Positions 6,232-13,501 are shown, numbered from the stretch's first letter. The stretch: 14,711 bases of DNA from Clostridiales bacterium (GCA_022791355.1 JAAVYX010000142.1:1-14711), one strand, 5' to 3'. The notes: generated from the letters alone by a model not told the origin. Made by a program: numbers and translations.

Positions 6232-7446
6232 CTATTTTCTTCTATACTTGGACAAATCGATGGCCACGGCCACGGCGATGATGACCCCCTTGATGACCTG
6301 CTGCCACATGGGGCTGATGCCGATAAAGGCCAGACCGTACTGAATGACCGTAAAAATCAGCACGCCTACCACAATACCGCCAACCTTGCCCACGCCGCCG
6401 TTTAAGGACACGCCGCCCACCACGCAGGCGGCGATGGCGTCCAGCTCGTAGCCCATTCCGTAGTTGTTGGTAGCGCCGGCCGTCCGGGCGGCCTCCAGCA
6501 CGCCGCCCACGCCGTAGAGGGCGGCGGCCAGGATGAAGATCCCCAAAATGGTCAGGGGCACGTTGATGCCGGAGACAATGGCCGCCTGCCGGTTGCCGCC
6601 GATGGCGTAAACGTTCTTGCCGAAGACCGTCTTATTGAGCACATACCAGATGATCACGGTAACGATCAGGGCAATGGGGATCAGGATGGAAATCCCATCC
6701 GCGCCGAAGATTTTCTTCTGGCCCAGGGCCTCGAAGTCGGGCCGGATGCCGCCGATGGGCTGGGAACGGTTGGGCGGCATATCAAAGTAAAGGGAGGCCG
6801 CGCCGTAGATAATCACCTGCACCGCCAAGGTGGCGATAAAGGGATGCATGTCGAACCGGGACACCAGAAAGCCGTTGAGCAATCCAAAAACCACGCAGGC
6901 GGCGATGGCGATAAGGATGGGTACGAAAACCGGCAGCTGGGGCAGGCCCGGGAAAAAACGGTTGCCGTACTCGGCCGTCTGCATCATGGAGGCGGATATG
7001 ACCGCCGCCAGACCCACCATCCGGCCGGCCGACAGGTCGGTGCCGCCGATGAGCAGGGTAAAGCAGATGCCCAGGGCGATAATCAGACGGGTGGAGGACT
7101 GGGTGAGAATGTCCTTTAAAACGTTGATCTGCATAAACCGGGGCTCGATGAACATGATGACAATAACCATGAGCACCAAGGCCAGAAGAATGGCGTTGTT
7201 CAGCAAAAAGCCCTTGACCGCCCGGCCCGAAACCGGCACGGTCTCCCCCAGTCGCTTCCGGCGCAGAAGCTGCGCCAGCCCGTAGAAAAAGACCGCGCCC
7301 CCGATGAGCATCAGGTAGATGGGCAGGTCATAGATGGCCCTGATATCGATGATATACAGGAGCAGGCCGATCAGGGCCATACCGGCCCCCGCCCCCATGA
7401 ATATGGATGCAAACCCCTTGCGGGAAATAACCGTATCCTTTTGCAT
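6232..7446 (-). CDS. mglC: Galactose/methyl-galactoside-type ABC importer, permease
   Basis: A 404-residue membrane protein of the sugar-importer permease family (BPD_transp_2: MglC, RbsC, XylH). It forms the channel of the complex with two copies of itself and the MglA ATPase. About ten hydrophobic segments are visible, and family blocks include GGTDLSAGRMVGL, the HPFIATLAVQ segment, the YAIGGNRQAA coupling loop and GGVSLNGGVGKVGG near the end. It is longer than the roughly 336-residue enterobacterial protein because of an N-terminal extension with two extra hydrophobic segments (about residues 11-32 and 42-60). The ATG has GAGGG 9 nt upstream. It is the last gene of mglBAC and is separated from mglA by 395 nt. 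The name rests on the neighbouring galactose-type binding protein. Confidence 0.88.
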   Translation of the reverse strand: MQKDTVISRKGFASIFMGAGAGMALIGLLLYIIDIRAIYDLPIYLMLIGGAVFFYGLAQLLRRKRLGETVPVSGRAVKGFLLNNAILLALVLMVIVIMFIEPRFMQINVLKDILTQSSTRLIIALGICFTLLIGGTDLSAGRMVGLAAVISASMMQTAEYGNRFFPGLPQLPVFVPILIAIAACVVFGLLNGFLVSRFDMHPFIATLAVQVIIYGAASLYFDMPPNRSQPIGGIRPDFEALGQKKIFGADGISILIPIALIVTVIIWYVLNKTVFGKNVYAIGGNRQAAIVSGINVPLTILGIFILAAALYGVGGVLEAARTAGATNNYGMGYELDAIAACVVGGVSLNGGVGKVGGIVVGVLIFTVIQYGLAFIGISPMWQQVIKGVIIAVAVAIDLSKYRRK

Positions 7447-7841
7447 CTGGATTTCCCTCGCTTTCTGAATAGGTCGCCGGATGTAACCGGGTCCCGTTAG
7501 AGTCTGTTTTTAAATCGGAGAAACGGCGGACGATTTGTTCAGATAGGGCCGGCCGCATGGGAACAACAGGGACCCAATCGGCGTTAGACGGAATGCTTCG
7601 GCCTGGAAAACGACGCTATAAAACCACCTGCAAAACGCCTGACCAAAGTCCACAAAGTCAGCGGACCCAAAGCGCGCGGGACAGCGCCGCCGTCCCAGGC
7701 GGGCCGCAGCTGGCCGTTGGTCAGAGCGGCAGCCGCCGCCTGACCCGGCCGCCGTTCGCCTTAAGTCTATCCTTTTGGCCTTCTATTCTGAAAGCTGCCG
7801 CAGACGGGAAAAAGCAAATTTTCCGACGTTTCAAACAAACT
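7447..7841 (-). other. Long spacer between mglA and mglC
   Basis: This 395-nt spacer lies inside what is normally a tight operon. It shows no credible gene on either strand. Its main feature is a strong hairpin (7712-7750); a weaker AT-rich hairpin GGAAAA/TTTTCC lies near 7810-7825, just after mglA. I see no convincing promoter for mglC. Confidence 0.5.
7712..7750. repeat. Long intercistronic hairpin, mglA-mglC
   Basis: Three stacked stems share one axis: GGCCG (7712-7716) with CGGCC (7746-7750), GGTCAG (7719-7724) with CTGACC (7740-7745), and GCGGC (7726-7730) with GCCGC (7735-7739). That is about 16 bp, interrupted by a TT internal loop and one bulged A. No U-tract follows on either strand, so it fits an mRNA stability or processing element better than a terminator. 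Confidence 0.6.
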
Positions 7842-9353
7842 CTAGCCTGCGGTTTTAAACATGGTGGCCAGGCGCATGATCTCCACCTGGTCGGCCTGCT
7901 CCCGGTCGAGAATACCGGAAACCCGCCCCTCGCACATAACCATGATCCGGTCGGACATGCCCAGCAGCTCGGGCATCTCGGAGGAGATCATGATGATGGA
8001 TTTACCGGCCGCCGCCAGCTCCTGCATGATGGTGTAAATCTCATATTTGGCGCCTACGTCGATGCCCCGGGTGGGCTCGTCCAGAATCAGCAGGTCGGGA
8101 CCTGTGAGCAGCCAGCGGCCGATAAGCACCTTCTGTTGGTTGCCGCCCGACAGATTCTGCATAAGAGCCTCTAGGGAATGGGTCTTCACATGGAGCTTTT
8201 TCCGCGAATCCTCAGCGGCCTGCCGCCGTTTCCGGCCGTTCAGCGCGCCGATGACCGGCAGGGCGTAGGCCTTCTGGTTGGCCACAACCGTATTGTCCAG
8301 CACCGAGAGCACCCCGAAAACCCCTGTGGCCCGACGCTCCTCGGTCAGCAGGGCGACGCCCGCCCGTTTGGCGTCGGCCACCGACCGGATGCGCAGAGGC
8401 CGGCCGTTTTTGACGATCCGGCCCGCCGCCACGCTCCGTAGCCCAAAGAGGGATTCCACCAGCTCGGTACGCTGGGCGCCCACCAGGCCGCCCACCCCTA
8501 AAATCTCCCCCCGGCGCAGCTGGAAGCTGACGTCCTGAAAAGAGCTGGGGTCGGACGAGGTAAGATGGGAAACCTCCAGCAGAATCTCTTTGCCAGGCGT
8601 ATAACGGCGGGGCGGAAACCGGTGGGTCAGGTCCCGGCCCACCATCCGGCTGATAATCAGGTCGGTGGTCAGCTCGGCCGCCGGCCAGGTGCCTACGTAT
8701 TTGCCGTCCCGCATAATGGTCACTTCATCCGAAATATCCAGAATCTCCTCCATTTTATGGGAGATATAGATGATGGCCCGGCCCTCGGCCCGCAGCTTGC
8801 GGATAATCTTGAAAAGGTGGGCCACCTCGTTTTCGGTCAGAGAGGAGGTGGGCTCGTCCATGATGATAACCTTGGAGTTGTAGCTCACCGCCTTGGCGAT
8901 CTCGGCCAACTGCAGCTCAGAAACCGACAGGTCGGCCGCCAACGCGTCGGGACGGATGGGAATCTCCATCTCCCGGAACAGTTCCTGGGTTTTCTGATAC
9001 ATACCCTTGTGGTCTACCGACAGGCCCCTCTTGGGGAACCGGCCCAGCCAGATGTTTTCCATCACCGGCCGGTAGGGTATAGGGTGCAGCTCTTGGTGGA
9101 TCATGGAGACCCCCAGCTCCAGCGCCTGACGGGAGCCGCCGATTTGCACCTTTTCCCCGTCCAGCAGGATCTCCCCGCCGTCGGGCCGGTAGATACCGAA
9201 GAGACACTTCATCAGTGTGGACTTGCCCGCCCCGTTTTCCCCCATCAGGGCGTGAACCGTTCCCGGCCGCACCCGCAGGTTTACCCCGTCCAGGGCCTTC
9301 ACGCCGGGAAAGGTTTTAACAATTTGGTTCATTTCCAGCAAATATTCGCTCAT
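7842..9353 (-). CDS. mglA: Galactose/methyl-galactoside-type ABC importer, ATP-binding protein
   Basis: A 503-residue tandem ATPase that powers the sugar importer at the inner face of the membrane. Domain 1 has Walker A GENGAGKST (38-46), signature LSVSELQLAE (142-151) and Walker B VIIMDEPT (162-169). Domain 2 has the degenerate P-loop GGLVGAQRTE (288-297), signature LSGGNQQK (401-408) and Walker B LLILDEPT (421-428). One altered P-loop is normal for the MglA/RbsA/XylG family, and length is typical. The ATG at 9353 follows AGGAGG 7 nt upstream and begins the conserved EYLLEMNQIVKTFPGVKAL segment. The reading frame stays open for 86 codons further upstream, but that part looks like GC-rich non-coding sequence. 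It lies between mglB and mglC. Confidence 0.93.
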   Translation of the reverse strand: MSEYLLEMNQIVKTFPGVKALDGVNLRVRPGTVHALMGENGAGKSTLMKCLFGIYRPDGGEILLDGEKVQIGGSRQALELGVSMIHQELHPIPYRPVMENIWLGRFPKRGLSVDHKGMYQKTQELFREMEIPIRPDALAADLSVSELQLAEIAKAVSYNSKVIIMDEPTSSLTENEVAHLFKIIRKLRAEGRAIIYISHKMEEILDISDEVTIMRDGKYVGTWPAAELTTDLIISRMVGRDLTHRFPPRRYTPGKEILLEVSHLTSSDPSSFQDVSFQLRRGEILGVGGLVGAQRTELVESLFGLRSVAAGRIVKNGRPLRIRSVADAKRAGVALLTEERRATGVFGVLSVLDNTVVANQKAYALPVIGALNGRKRRQAAEDSRKKLHVKTHSLEALMQNLSGGNQQKVLIGRWLLTGPDLLILDEPTRGIDVGAKYEIYTIMQELAAAGKSIIMISSEMPELLGMSDRIMVMCEGRVSGILDREQADQVEIMRLATMFKTAG

Positions 9354-9819
9354 AAAAAACCTCCTGTGCGCCGCCGGCGGATTTCTTTCCCGAAACCAAG
9401 CGGCGGCTCTTTCCGGCGGGTCGTGACCAGCGGTCCGGTACGGCCGGCCGGGCTTCTTTCCCAGCCCCGGCTGGGCGGCGATGGGTATAGTCCGGCAACC
9501 CGAAAAGCAACGAATCCCGGCAGAACGCAACAGCCCGCCGCCGGGCGACAGCCGGTAAACCGACCGTCCGCCTTCCGTCCCGCTTTTCCGCGTCTGTTTT
9601 TGTCTATTCACTCGCGGGAAATCCAGCGAACGATCTAAGCGTTCGCCGCCCGCAAGGACGGTTCCAGCGATCCGGCCCGCGGCCGGATCGCTGCGCCGGA
9701 TACGAGGTTTGGCCGAAAGTCAAACCGGGACGCCGGAACGGAACGTCATGTGGAACCGGGGAAAGCCGCCGCCGTCCTTCCAGGCCCTTTCCAAGCCGTT
9801 TGGAAGGCTCGTAGGAATA
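9354..9819 (-). other. Long spacer between mglB and mglA
   Basis: This 466-nt GC-rich spacer has no credible gene. Hairpins seen in transcript order are TTCCAA/TTGGAA (9789-9805, just after mglB), a 13-bp stem (9665-9693), GCGAACG/CGTTCGC (9626-9646), GCCCG/CGGGC (about 9532-9545) and CCCAGC/GCTGGG (9460-9475). None is followed by a clear U-tract, and no good promoter for mglA is visible. Read-through from mglB with processing is the simplest view. Confidence 0.55.
9665..9693. repeat. Perfect 13-bp hairpin, mglB-mglA spacer
   Basis: CAGCGATCCGGCC (9665-9677) pairs without mismatch with GGCCGGATCGCTG (9681-9693) around a CGC loop. No U-tract follows. Strong hairpins behind binding-protein genes can protect the 3' end of that message and raise binding protein over ATPase and permease (as known for malE); applying this here is inference. 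Confidence 0.7.
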
Positions 9820-10866
9820 TTACTGCATATATTCCTGGTAGTTTTCCCGTGTGATTTTTACGTAGGGAATCCAGACGTACTTGCCGTCGGTGAGCTCATA
9901 GCCGACGGTCTCCTTATCCACCGTCTTGCCCTGGGCCGCGGCTATGGCGATGTGAACCGCCGCTTTACCCTGGTTCTCGGCGTCGTTCAAAACGGTGCCC
10001 AGCAAAGAGCCGTTTTGCATGGCCGCTAAGGCCGGGGCGGTGGCGTCCACCCCCACCACCGGGATAAACTTGGCCGGGTCGCCGGTGTTGTAGCCTTCGG
10101 CCTTTAAGGCCTCGATAACGCCCAAGGCCATATCGTCGTTGTTGCAGATGACCGCCTCGATACTGCCGATGCCCTTGGAGGTGATAAAGGTTTTCATCAG
10201 GTCGGTGGCCTTCACCTTATCCCAGGCCGCCGTGTCCCGGCCAAGCTCCTCCACCTCGATACCGGCTTCCCGCAGGGCGGCTATGGAATACTGTGTGCGC
10301 AGGGTGGCGTCCTGATGGCCGGGCTCGCCCTGGATCATAATATATTGCAGCTTGCCGTCGCCGTTGCGGTCGGCGGCCGCCTTGTTGGCCGTCCAGTAGT
10401 CGGCGATAATCTGGCCGGACAGGGTCCCCGATTCCTCGGCCTTGGCCCCTACGTACCAGGTCTTGTCATAGCCCTGCATGACGCTCTCCTCCGGCTCCCG
10501 GTTGAGGAAAACCACCGGCAAATCCTTGGCCCGGGCCTTTTCCACAATGGGACCGGCCGCCGTCCGGTCCACCGGATTGACGGCTAAAGCGGTCATGCCC
10601 TTGGTAATGAAGGTGTCGACCTGTTCGTTTTGCCGGGTCTGGGTGTTCTGGGAGTCCACCAGGTTAATGTCGGCGCCTTTGGCCTTGGCCTCGGCCTCCA
10701 TGACGCTGCGCACGCCGGTCATAAAGGTGTCGTCAAACTTGTAAACAGCCACGCCGATGCTGACTTGTCTGGCCTCGCCGTCGTTTCCTTCTTCTTTTTT
10801 GCAGGCGGCCAGGGTCAGTAGCATACCGGCGGCCAGCAGGCCGGCGGTTATTTTTTTGTAAAGCAT
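9820..10866 (-). CDS. mglB: Galactose/glucose-type substrate-binding lipoprotein
   Basis: A 348-residue solute-binding lipoprotein with lipobox LAAC (19-22), so it is anchored outside the membrane by Cys22. It resembles the galactose/glucose-binding protein MglB. Probable sugar contacts are Asp46 (KFDD), Asn98 (NPVD), Arg123 (LNREP), His184, Asp186 and Arg190 (GHQDATLR), Trp215, Asn243 (CNNDD), Asp274 (GVDATAP) and Asn294 (LNDAENQ). The EF-hand-like calcium loop of MglB is present as DRNGDGKLQ (167-175). This set supports hexose binding (galactose or glucose) rather than ribose or xylose. The ATG at 10866 has GGAGG 7 nt upstream, preferred over one six codons earlier. It is the first gene of the importer operon; three CATGGA repeats lie in its upstream region. 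Confidence 0.92.
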   Translation of the reverse strand: MLYKKITAGLLAAGMLLTLAACKKEEGNDGEARQVSIGVAVYKFDDTFMTGVRSVMEAEAKAKGADINLVDSQNTQTRQNEQVDTFITKGMTALAVNPVDRTAAGPIVEKARAKDLPVVFLNREPEESVMQGYDKTWYVGAKAEESGTLSGQIIADYWTANKAAADRNGDGKLQYIMIQGEPGHQDATLRTQYSIAALREAGIEVEELGRDTAAWDKVKATDLMKTFITSKGIGSIEAVICNNDDMALGVIEALKAEGYNTGDPAKFIPVVGVDATAPALAAMQNGSLLGTVLNDAENQGKAAVHIAIAAAQGKTVDKETVGYELTDGKYVWIPYVKITRENYQEYMQ

Positions 10867-10928
10867 AAAATATCCTCCTGTCATCGTCCGTTTTCTTTTG
10901 GGAATATAGGATTAGTCTGACATTTGCG

Positions 10929-10957
10929 CATGGAAAAATACATGGAAAAAGCATGGA
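10929..10957. promoter_or_regulatory. Triple direct repeat upstream of mglB
   Basis: CATGGA occurs at 10929-10934, 10941-10946 and 10952-10957, each followed by an A- or T-rich run, with periods of 12 and 11 nt, close to one helical turn. Such phased repeats are typical of activator sites (AraC-type or response regulators). The mglB ATG is about 60-90 nt away; a possible -10 TATATT lies between. The regulator is not in the window. Confidence 0.4.
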
Positions 10958-11005
10958 TTTTTATTTATGTTCGTTTGCGGCCTGAAAGTATATCCGGCGC
11001 CGAAT

Positions 11006-11039
11006 CTCTATCTCAGCTAAACAATAAAAGGGAAAATCT
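11006..11039. repeat. Short dispersed repeat, copy B
   Basis: This copy matches 164-196 in the blocks CTCTATCT, CTAAACAA, AAAA and AATCT, with one extra nucleotide. It lies in the divergent region between mglB and the first lipoprotein gene. Confidence 0.45.
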
Positions 11040-11080
11040 AAAAAAACTCCTTCGGGTCTAAAATATAAAACAGATAAAAT

Positions 11081-11112
11081 CTATCGCAAAATCCTATTGC
11101 ATTTTGCGATAG
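11081..11112. promoter_or_regulatory. Perfect 12-bp inverted repeat before the first lipoprotein gene
   Basis: CTATCGCAAAAT (11081-11092) is exactly complementary to ATTTTGCGATAG (11101-11112), with an 8-nt spacer. It ends 52 nt before the lipoprotein start and has no U-tract, so an operator or a 5' mRNA hairpin is more likely than a terminator. Confidence 0.55.
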
Positions 11113-11164
11113 AAAAGGGTAATGTAAAAAATAACAAATCCAACCCTTGATGGAGGACAATATA

Positions 11165-12016
11165 ATGTATCTTACCTTTTTGCAGCGGCGATTCCTCCCC
11201 CTAATGCTGGCCGCCGCCCTGCTGACGTCCCTTGCGGCCTGCTCGCATAAAAATACGAACGCCTCCGAAACGTCCCAGTCCGGGGATACGGGCGATCCCA
11301 GTCTTCCCGACCCCGCGCAGGTCTATACCCAGGCGGTAAACGCCCTACAGGCCCGCCTGGCTGGCAGCCGGTACAAATGCGCTACTGAAACCCGCATGGA
11401 TATCAGCGCGGCCGCCGGCAGCTACTCCACCTATTCCGCCTCCCAAATCCAGGTCGACCAGACGGGGGAGTTTTTCATGCTGGTCGAGACCGACGAGAGC
11501 GCGCCTAAAACCTCTAAACGCAGGATCGCCTTTATAGACGGGCATTCGGTCTATATGTACGAGCAGGGTACGACATACCGCATGGACTTAGACGAGCAGA
11601 CCAAGACCAGCCTGCTCCAGCAGAGCGGGACCGACCCCCTCGAGCTGGACGGTGTCCAGCCCTCCGGCCGGTCTGTCAAGCCGCTGGATACCGGCGGCTA
11701 TGAGGCTTCCCTCGCTTTCGACGCCCCGTCACCCGATCTTGTGGCCAAGCTTCTCCCCTCCTTGCGCGCTTCGGTAGGCGACGCGCCTGTCAACGTGCTG
11801 CGTTTAACCGTAACGGCCGTTGTCGGCGGGGACGGCCTGCTCCAAAGCCAGAGCAGCGAGGTGCAAATGGAGCTGACTGTCGACGGGCGGCAGGCCCAGG
11901 CCGCCGCCCGCATCACCAGCGCATACAGCGAGATAGGCGGCGATTTTACCATCCGTCCGCCCCGGGAAATCGATATGGCCGGCGCCCTTTCCGTGGACGA
12001 TATAGAGCTCGACTGA
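11165..12016 (+). CDS. Putative lipoprotein, first of two tandem paralogues
   Basis: A 283-residue exported lipoprotein of unknown function. The signal sequence ends in lipobox LAAC with lipidated Cys26, followed by a Ser/Thr/Asn-rich linker. The mature part alternates charged and hydrophobic residues in beta-strand fashion, with a central DGHSVYMYEQGTTYRMDL segment and a C-terminal GGDFTIRPPREIDM (258-271). The pattern recalls LolA/LprG-like beta-barrel-half lipoproteins, but this is only a fold impression. It is clearly related to the next gene. The ATG at 11165 has GGAGG 8 nt upstream, preferred over an in-frame start at 11147. A perfect inverted repeat lies just upstream. Confidence 0.78.
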   Translation: MYLTFLQRRFLPLMLAAALLTSLAACSHKNTNASETSQSGDTGDPSLPDPAQVYTQAVNALQARLAGSRYKCATETRMDISAAAGSYSTYSASQIQVDQTGEFFMLVETDESAPKTSKRRIAFIDGHSVYMYEQGTTYRMDLDEQTKTSLLQQSGTDPLELDGVQPSGRSVKPLDTGGYEASLAFDAPSPDLVAKLLPSLRASVGDAPVNVLRLTVTAVVGGDGLLQSQSSEVQMELTVDGRQAQAAARITSAYSEIGGDFTIRPPREIDMAGALSVDDIELD

Positions 12017-12072
12017 CGGGCCTTTTACGGGGGGCTCTATACGGACCGGCCCGTCCTGCCCTCCGGCCGCAA

Positions 12073-12100
12073 GGCGGACCGCTCTTTCGAGCGGTCCGCC
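12073..12100. repeat. Perfect 12-bp hairpin between the lipoprotein genes
   Basis: GGCGGACCGCTC (12073-12084) pairs perfectly with GAGCGGTCCGCC (12089-12100) around TTTC. AAATCC follows rather than a U-tract. It begins 56 nt after the first lipoprotein stop and may be an mRNA stabiliser, a processing site or a weak terminator. Confidence 0.65.
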
Positions 12101-12196
12101 AAATCCGAGAACGCCGCTAACCCTCATTTTGGTGGTCGCTGGGCGATCCGCGGTATTATTTTGGGTCTTGATTCTGTATGGGAAGGAAGCTTTATT

Positions 12197-13030
12197 ATGA
12201 GAAGGTTATTTTCCGGTTTGTTGGCAGTTGTTCTGCTCCTATCTCCGGCCGCCTGCGGCCAAGCGGACCCTTCCTCTGCCGTCCCGGCCTCCGGCGCTTC
12301 TGTCTCCTCCCTGTCCCAAGCCGAAAATGATCAGCAGACCGACGGGCTTTCCCTCTATCGGGAAGCCCTGCAAAGGCTGGCGTTACAGGTAGAGGAGGGC
12401 AGCTTCCGCTGCGGCTACTCGGTAGAAAACGACAGCGGAGCCTATGTCATCTCCACCACCGGCGTTATGGCCGTCTCTCATAAGGACGGCTTCTGTTTTT
12501 CCAACCAGACCCAGACCGAATCAGGCGGCAGCGCCCTTGTGTCCAGCTGGTTTAGCGACGGCGGACAGGTCTACGCGGCGGCCCAGGGTGTCACCCGCCG
12601 GCAGGCCTATGACCAAACGGCCAAAGAACGTCTGACCCGTCTGATTCGTTCCTATAGCTACGGCCTGATCGACCCGGCCGAAGCGGCGGCCGAAAGCCAG
12701 TCGGTAACCCCGACCGATACGGGACTTACCGTCAGCCTGATCCTTAAGGCCGGCAGCTTGTCCTCTGTGGAAAAAAACTACGGCGAAATTTTCGGCAGCC
12801 CTTACCAGATTGTGGGTATGGAGCTGGAGGCCCAGCTGGATCAGGAGAATAATCTGGCCAGCGCCGCCCTGCACACAGAGGTCTGCACCACCGTGGAGGG
12901 GCAGATCGCCAGCTTTACCCTATCCGTTCAGCTGTACTTCTCCGACCTGGGAGCCGATTTGTCCATCCAGCCGCCCCCGGAAATCGATATGGAGACGGCC
13001 CAAGCGGCGGATTCCCTGTGGGCCGCGTAA
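12197..13030 (+). CDS. Putative lipoprotein, second of two tandem paralogues
   Basis: A 277-residue exported protein of unknown function, paralogous to its upstream neighbour. It has a signal sequence with a somewhat unusual lipobox (SPAAC, Pro at -3, Cys20) and a Ser/Ala-rich linker. Matching features in the same order are a GS-x-x-C motif early in the mature part, a DGGQVYAAAQGVTRR segment where the first copy has DGHSVYMYEQGTTYR, and a C-terminal GADLSIQPPPEIDM (252-265). Overall identity is low, so the duplication is old. The ATG at 12197 has AAGGAAG about 8 nt upstream. It may share a transcript with the first copy across the 180-nt gap or have its own promoter. Confidence 0.77.
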   Translation: MRRLFSGLLAVVLLLSPAACGQADPSSAVPASGASVSSLSQAENDQQTDGLSLYREALQRLALQVEEGSFRCGYSVENDSGAYVISTTGVMAVSHKDGFCFSNQTQTESGGSALVSSWFSDGGQVYAAAQGVTRRQAYDQTAKERLTRLIRSYSYGLIDPAEAAAESQSVTPTDTGLTVSLILKAGSLSSVEKNYGEIFGSPYQIVGMELEAQLDQENNLASAALHTEVCTTVEGQIASFTLSVQLYFSDLGADLSIQPPPEIDMETAQAADSLWAA

Positions 13031-13095
13031 AGCGACAGCTGCGCTTTACGCGTCAGTTCGTCCCAGCAGGCGGGCGCTTACAATTTAAGGGACGC

Positions 13096-13125
13096 CGGCC
13101 GGCATGGTCCCAACGGCCGTTTTTT
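13096..13125 (+). terminator. Probable terminator of the second lipoprotein gene
   Basis: CGGCCG (13096-13101) can pair with CGGCCG (13114-13119) across a 12-nt loop, followed at once by six T (13120-13125). It lies 66 nt after the stop codon. The stem is short but all G/C. Confidence 0.45.
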
Positions 13126-13228
13126 CCGGCTTGTGTCCGCTTCGGCAGGTATATGTCCCAAAATACAAAACTGTCTGCGGTACGCCGGCGCAGCCTTTCT
13201 GTGTTTCTAATTTTCATGCCAAGAAAAC

Positions 13229-13251
13229 AGCGGCTGCCCCGCTCCTTTTTT
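13229..13251 (+). terminator. Second terminator candidate
   Basis: AGCGG (13229-13233) pairs with CCGCT (13239-13243), followed by CC and six T (13246-13251). The stem has only 5 bp, so it would be a back-up terminator at best. Confidence 0.35.
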
Positions 13252-13376
13252 AGACCTCCGCCCGTCCCGGCGGGCGGGCGGGCGCTTTCATAAAGCCCCG
13301 GGCCGGGACAGCCCGCGCGCGTTTGTTCTCCGGCCGCCGCCCCATCGCTTTACCCGTCCTCTTTTTCTCTTTGCGC

Positions 13377-13405
13377 TTTACAAGAACCGTCTCAGCGATT
13401 ATAAT
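13377..13405 (+). promoter_or_regulatory. Near-consensus sigma-A promoter of pyrB
   Basis: TTTACA (13377-13382) and a perfect TATAAT (13400-13405) are separated by 17 nt, predicting a start near 13412. The only coding sequence in reach is pyrB, about 90 nt downstream. Confidence 0.88.
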
Positions 13406-13421
13406 AGGTATGCGTCAAAGC

Positions 13422-13455
13422 AAAAGGAGGCGGGCCGAAACCGCGTCCTTTTTTT
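13422..13455 (+). terminator. Terminator-like hairpin in the pyrB leader, possible attenuator
   Basis: Positions 13422-13433 pair with 13441-13452 (11 bp, one G/G mismatch at 13429/13445) around loop GCCGAAA, ending in seven T (13449-13455). It lies between the promoter and pyrB, so it would stop most transcripts before the gene unless opened, as in pyrimidine attenuation. An alternative CGGGC (13431-13435) with GCCCG (13459-13463) pairing would compete with it. The hairpin starts only about 10 nt after the predicted start, which leaves little room for a standard PyrR site. Confidence 0.55.
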
Positions 13456-13501
13456 GCAGCCCGGCACACCTTTAAAAACCCAAAGCGGAGGATGATGATA
13501 G

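Larger units (their letters stand above)
13031..13376. other. Gene-free region downstream of the lipoprotein pair
   Basis: No credible gene is seen. It holds two terminator candidates on the plus strand and a GC-rich run (13259-13284) with a CGCCCG/CGGGCG hairpin and repeated GGGC units. An open frame across 13018-13293 lacks protein-like composition. Confidence 0.5.

Noticed and set aside
9354..9611. N-terminal extension of MglA by 86 residues
   Set aside because: The AGGAGG site and the family start at the ATG at 9353 are clear; the upstream frame is open only because of GC content.
8565..9638. Plus-strand open frame of 357 codons opposite mglA
   Set aside because: It is antisense to the strongly conserved MglA sequence, has no ribosome site, and its Gly/His/Pro-rich product is typical of GC-rich complementary frames.
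13018..13293. Open frame of 91 codons after the second lipoprotein gene
   Set aside because: It overlaps the end of the lipoprotein gene, spans two terminator candidates and has no ribosome site.
13410..13475. Leader peptide with several Arg codons before pyrB
   Set aside because: Its ATG would sit at or before the predicted transcription start and lacks a ribosome site, so translation-coupled attenuation is unlikely.
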